A stretch of DNA of 64,000 nt from contig NZ_AP025472.1 of NCBI RefSeq assembly GCF_024347395.1, positions 62,001 to 126,000 of the forward strand. Reading direction: 5' to 3'. Shown here piece after piece: positions 60,987-64,000 of the stretch; the stretch's first letter is position 1; each line of letters opens with the position of its first letter. The DNA is from Vibrio cortegadensis. Its GTDB lineage: Bacteria > Pseudomonadota > Gammaproteobacteria > Enterobacterales > Vibrionaceae. The translations under genes were made by a program, and so were the position numbers. The notes beneath the pieces are model-generated. The model searched no databases, was not told the DNA's origin, and was given only the letters and a program-made list of their open reading frames with translations.

Positions 60987-61544
60987 TTATTCTCCGAGTG
61001 TCGGTAAAGCTCGCAATGTGAGTAGTAGCGCAGTAATGCTTCTGGCTTCGCAAAAATCTAAATGAGTCAGTAACTCTTCGGCTTGTGCCAGTGGCCAACG
61101 TACTATTTCCAGTGGCTCTGGTTCATCCCCTTCCAGTGTTTGTGGGTAAAGGCCTTGAGCGATGAACAGCGTCATTTTACTGGAAAAATAAGAGGGGGCG
61201 AGAATGACCTCTTTTAACGGTGTTAGTTTGTGACTACCAAAACCTATCTCTTCTTTTAATTCACGATCTGCAGCTTGCAACGCGGTTTCACCTGCATCAA
61301 TGAGCCCTTTTGGAAAGCCTAGCTCATAACGTTCCGTTCCGGCAGCATATTCACGCACTAATAAAATATCACCGCGTTCCGTAATAGGAACCATCATGAC
61401 TGCGTGGCGACCACTCGGTTTCATGCGTTCATAGGTTCGTTCAACCCCATTAGAGAAACGCAGATCCATTGATTCGATAGAGAATAGTTTTGATTGAGCG
61501 ACGACCTGTTGAGCCAGAATCTCAGGCCCTTTCTTTTTGCTCAT
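60987..61544 (-). CDS. nudE: ADP compounds hydrolase NudE
   Basis: NudE is a Nudix hydrolase cleaving ADP-ribose, NADH and Ap3A. The 185-residue protein (E. coli 186) has a canonical Nudix box starting GLIDAGETALQAADRELKEE (from about 96). The ATG for MSKKKGPEILAQQ is preceded by AAGGAG. It is the first gene of the nudE-cysQ operon. Confidence 0.95.
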   Translation of the reverse strand: MSKKKGPEILAQQVVAQSKLFSIESMDLRFSNGVERTYERMKPSGRHAVMMVPITERGDILLVREYAAGTERYELGFPKGLIDAGETALQAADRELKEEIGFGSHKLTPLKEVILAPSYFSSKMTLFIAQGLYPQTLEGDEPEPLEIVRWPLAQAEELLTHLDFCEARSITALLLTLRALPTLGE

Positions 61545-61773
61545 GTTCGCTCACTCCTTAGCGTTGGTCACTTTCAATGATGAGAGCCTCTAATATATGG
61601 GAAAAAGTGATGATTTGGAAAGGGTGAGTTTTTAAGCAATCGATTTATTTATAAATATATATCAGTAATGAGGGCTCTATTCGTAAAGTGTCACAACAGA
61701 ATCGTTTTACTGCCGGAACTGGGGCGTCACCTATTTTGAGAAGGGCATTCATTCATCGGTGATGTTCAGGTAA
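61545..61773. other. Intergenic spacer upstream of nudE
   Basis: I see no coding region or recognisable RNA here. It presumably carries the nudE promoter (minus strand), but I could not identify one with confidence. Confidence 0.4.
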
Positions 61774-61801
61774 AGAAAAGGCTGACACTTTCATGTCAGC
61801 C
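61774..61801 (-). terminator. Terminator downstream of nfuA
   Basis: Stem GGCTGACA / TGTCAGCC with loop CTTTCA; on the minus strand followed by TTTTCTTT. It lies about 70 bp after the nfuA stop. Confidence 0.82.
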
Positions 61802-61825
61802 TCTCAATATTTGGGTTGGAACTAC

Positions 61826-61879
61826 TTTTTTCTAAGTAAACGCTTTCTTAGTAGTAAGCACTCTCTTCTTAGTAGTAAG
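61826..61879. repeat. 21-bp repeat duplicating the nfuA stop codon region
   Basis: TCTTAGTAGTAAG occurs at 61846-61858 and 61867-61879, exactly 21 bp apart. The second copy holds the nfuA stop; in gene direction both read CTTACTACTAAGA. A more degenerate third copy lies near 61830 (TCTAAGTAAACG). Confidence 0.75.
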
Positions 61880-62453
61880 AGTGCTCGCCACGATCGTGCT
61901 CTGTTGCATCACGAACCGCCGTTAGTTCACCTTCGAACTGTTGAAGCAGCTCTTTCTCGATGCCTTCTTTTAAAGTGACATCAACCATAGAACAACCGTT
62001 ACAACCGCCACCAAAGGCAACAATTGCTGCGCCATCTTCAGTGATCTCAACAAGGCTTACGTGACCGCCGTGGCCTGCCAGTTGTGGGTTAACTTGAGTT
62101 TGGATGGCGTATTCTACACGTTCCATCAGTGATGCATCGTCAGCCACTTTGCGCATTTTCGCATTTGGCGCTTTTAGCGTTAACTGAGAACCCATCTTAT
62201 CAGTGACAAAGTCAATCTCTGCTTCATCTAGGAAAGGTAAGCTCAGCTCATCAACATACGCTGAAAAGTGTTCAAAAGGTAGCTGTGTATCCGTGGATTC
62301 AATCGCTTCTTGTGGGCAGTAAGATACGCCACACTCTGCGTTTTGAGTTCCAGGGTTAACCACGAATACGCGAATATTCGTGCCTTCAGGCTGCTGACCT
62401 AATAGGTTAGCAAAATGAGATTGAGCAGTTTCTGTAATTGTAATATTTGACAC
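61869..62453 (-). CDS. nfuA: Iron-sulfur cluster carrier protein NfuA
   Basis: NfuA carries and delivers [4Fe-4S] clusters, especially under oxidative stress or low iron. The 194-residue protein (E. coli 191) has a degenerate A-type N-terminal domain and a C-terminal Nfu domain with the essential CxxC (FGGGCNGCSMVDVTLK, about 151). I start at the GTG giving MSNITITETAQ; the frame reaches 62492 without support. nfuA, the comF/gntX gene and bioH form the same neighbourhood as in E. coli. A short repeat duplicates its stop codon region. Confidence 0.95.
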   Translation of the reverse strand: MSNITITETAQSHFANLLGQQPEGTNIRVFVVNPGTQNAECGVSYCPQEAIESTDTQLPFEHFSAYVDELSLPFLDEAEIDFVTDKMGSQLTLKAPNAKMRKVADDASLMERVEYAIQTQVNPQLAGHGGHVSLVEITEDGAAIVAFGGGCNGCSMVDVTLKEGIEKELLQQFEGELTAVRDATEHDRGEHSYY

Positions 62454-62572
62454 GACGAATACCTGAGTAAAATTGTAGGTTATTAGCACCATTCTACTCC
62501 TGTCAGAATATGAATTCAGCCCTTTTTTATTCTAATTCACCTCTTGTTATAACCAAATGAATCGCAAGAGTT

Positions 62573-63280
62573 TTAGCTGGCTGGTTCAGGAGTACGGCAT
62601 ACACAGTAAATATCAATTCTTTCGACGCCCACTTCAAGTAGTAATTTACATAAATGTCGTACTGTACATCCTGTGGTAACGACATCATCAACAATCGCGA
62701 CGTGAGAAGCCTTTGGTATCCGTGATAATTGGAACGCTTGATGAAGGTTCACTTGCCTCTGCTCTTTAGATAACCCCTGTTGTGCGGGGGTAGACCGAGT
62801 GCGAATAAAAGCTTGTTTAAGGTGGATTGAGTTTGGGGATTGTTTTGCCAGATAGTGAGCGAGCAGTTCACTCTGATTGAAACCTCTTCTTATGTATCGT
62901 TGCCAATGTAAGGGGACGCCAGTGATGATGGGAGCGGGTTGATCAATGTTATTAGCGAGTAGTCGAGCCAAGTTTTTAGCGAACCAGTATTTCTTTTGAT
63001 ACTTAAATTGATGAACGTAGCCAGAGGTCGGGAAAGTGTAATCATTGACACAATATAAGCGGTGCCATAACGGTGGGTTTGATAAGCAGTTACCGCATTG
63101 ATCTACCGTCGTTAAGGTGGGGATCCCACAACGTAGGCAGCGGGGTTGAGACTGAAAGTATTGATAGCAGTGCTGGCACCACATGTCCGTTACCAAGCGA
63201 TTCTCTATATTGAGCCCGCACAAATGGCACTGGCTTAATCGGTTGAGGAGTGTGGTTTTTTCTCGCCAATGAGATAACAT
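62573..63280 (-). CDS. gntX: ComF/GntX-family phosphoribosyltransferase-like protein
   Basis: A 235-residue ComF-family protein; E. coli GntX is linked to gluconate use and DNA uptake relatives act in competence. The N-terminus has zinc-binding cysteines (CHLCGLN, MWCQHCYQYF, PRCLRCGIP, CGNCL) and the C-terminus a PRPP-binding loop (VAIVDDVVTTGCTVRHL, about 198). I prefer the ATG at 63280 (MLSHWREKT); a GTG three codons earlier is possible. It is divergent from bioH. Confidence 0.9.
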   Translation of the reverse strand: MLSHWREKTTLLNRLSQCHLCGLNIENRLVTDMWCQHCYQYFQSQPRCLRCGIPTLTTVDQCGNCLSNPPLWHRLYCVNDYTFPTSGYVHQFKYQKKYWFAKNLARLLANNIDQPAPIITGVPLHWQRYIRRGFNQSELLAHYLAKQSPNSIHLKQAFIRTRSTPAQQGLSKEQRQVNLHQAFQLSRIPKASHVAIVDDVVTTGCTVRHLCKLLLEVGVERIDIYCVCRTPEPAS

Positions 63281-63367
63281 GAATTTCACTTAATAGATGG
63301 ACAACAGAGATACGTTAGCGTGATAGCAACGTATCTCAGTATGGAATTAGTGGGAGAGTTTGAGAGC

Positions 63368-64000
63368 ATGAGCACACCTTTATATTGGCATGTCACTGGG
63401 CGAGGCAATGATCTGGTTTTAGTTCATGGCTGGGGAATGAATGGCGCGGTTTGGCAGCAGACGGTTGATGCGTTGTCTTCTCATTTTCGTGTTCATGTTG
63501 TCGATTTACCCGGCTATGGACACAGTGCGGAATGCCACGCTGAAAATCTTGAACAAATTGCTCAGCAGCTTCTTGAACAAGCGCCCAAGCAAGCGATTTG
63601 GGTTGGTTGGTCTTTAGGTGGATTAGTCGCCACGCACATGGCGCTGCATCATGCGGATTATGTCAGTAAGCTCGTGACGGTTGCCAGTTCTCCTAAATTT
63701 TCAGCCGAAAAACCGTGGCGCGGAATACAACCAAATGTATTGAGTGCTTTTACCGATCAGCTGGTGGAAGATTTTCAAACGACCATCGAACGTTTTATGG
63801 CGCTGCAAGCGATGGGGAGTCCTTCTGCAAGGCACGATCTTAAGCAGCTAAAACAAGCGGTATTGTCGAGGCCGATGCCCAACCCAAAATCGTTACTCGC
63901 AGGGTTAACCATGCTCGCGGATGTGGATTTGCGCCATCAACTGCCTGATCTCTCGATGCCGTTACTGCGTTTGTATGGGCGTTTAGATGGGTTGGTGCCA
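63368..64000 (+). CDS. bioH: Pimeloyl-ACP methyl ester esterase (3' end outside window)
   Basis: BioH removes the methyl group from pimeloyl-ACP methyl ester, ending the synthesis of the biotin precursor. The frame is open from the ATG (STPLYWHVTGRGNDLVLVHG follows) to the window edge, 211 codons without a stop. It has the oxyanion HGWGMNGAVW and the nucleophile elbow GWSLGG (Ser about 82), as in alpha/beta hydrolases. The remaining catalytic Asp and His lie at or beyond the edge. It is divergent from the comF/gntX gene. Confidence 0.94.
   Translation, partial: MSTPLYWHVTGRGNDLVLVHGWGMNGAVWQQTVDALSSHFRVHVVDLPGYGHSAECHAENLEQIAQQLLEQAPKQAIWVGWSLGGLVATHMALHHADYVSKLVTVASSPKFSAEKPWRGIQPNVLSAFTDQLVEDFQTTIERFMALQAMGSPSARHDLKQLKQAVLSRPMPNPKSLLAGLTMLADVDLRHQLPDLSMPLLRLYGRLDGLVP

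Overview
The window is a stretch of core chromosome from a marine Vibrio (Gammaproteobacteria, Vibrionaceae). The evidence is the complete eps-type type II secretion operon, RyhB and Spot 42 RNA genes in their Vibrio/enteric context, many protein sequences closely matching known Vibrio families, and moderate-to-low GC. Gene neighbourhoods also match E. coli blocks: rsmJ-uspA-uspB-yhiN, rmuC-ubiE-ubiJ-ubiB-tatABC-tatD, polA-spf-engB, yihI-hemN, glnA-ntrB-ntrC with typA, yihY-dtd-yiiD, hslR-hslO-pckA, and bioH-gntX-nfuA. I see no prophage, integron, CRISPR array, tRNA or rRNA gene.

Layout. 1-9.2 kb: a partial PAS-GGDEF-EAL gene, rsmJ, an unknown lysine-rich coiled-coil protein behind a Fur-like box, stress and iron-storage genes (uspA, ftnA, uspB), yhiN, an HDOD protein and two EamA-type transporters. 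9.3-18.1 kb: rmuC, the ubiquinone genes ubiE/ubiJ/ubiB, the Tat translocase, tatD, hemB and a GNAT protein. 18.1-23 kb: an RNA-rich region with ryhB, polA, Spot 42, a candidate second sRNA and engB. 23-28.4 kb: cytochrome c4, a methyltransferase, yihI, a DUF2489 protein, hemN and add. 28.5-38.6 kb: a GGDEF-EAL protein, then the nitrogen regulon (ntrC, ntrB, a DUF4124 protein, glnA with a sigma-54 promoter and NtrC sites) and typA. 38.7-48.2 kb: a small P-loop protein, a DUF2959 lipoprotein, yihY-dtd-yiiD, an AsmA-family gene whose 3' end lies in a MITE-like repeat, pckA, hslO and hslR. 48.3-60 kb: epsCDEFGHIJKLMN. 60-64 kb: cysQ and nudE, nfuA, a comF/gntX gene, and the start of bioH, cut by the window edge.

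Iron is a recurring theme: ferritin, haem synthesis (hemB, hemN), cytochrome c4, NfuA and RyhB, with three Fur-like boxes. One of these boxes sits on a plausible promoter for an unannotated ~100-nt RNA between uspB and yhiN, which I consider the best candidate for something new. A second theme is short degenerate tandem repeats that begin inside, or right after, the stop codon of several minus-strand genes (ntrC, the DUF2959 gene, nfuA; near glnA). I found no new multi-gene system.
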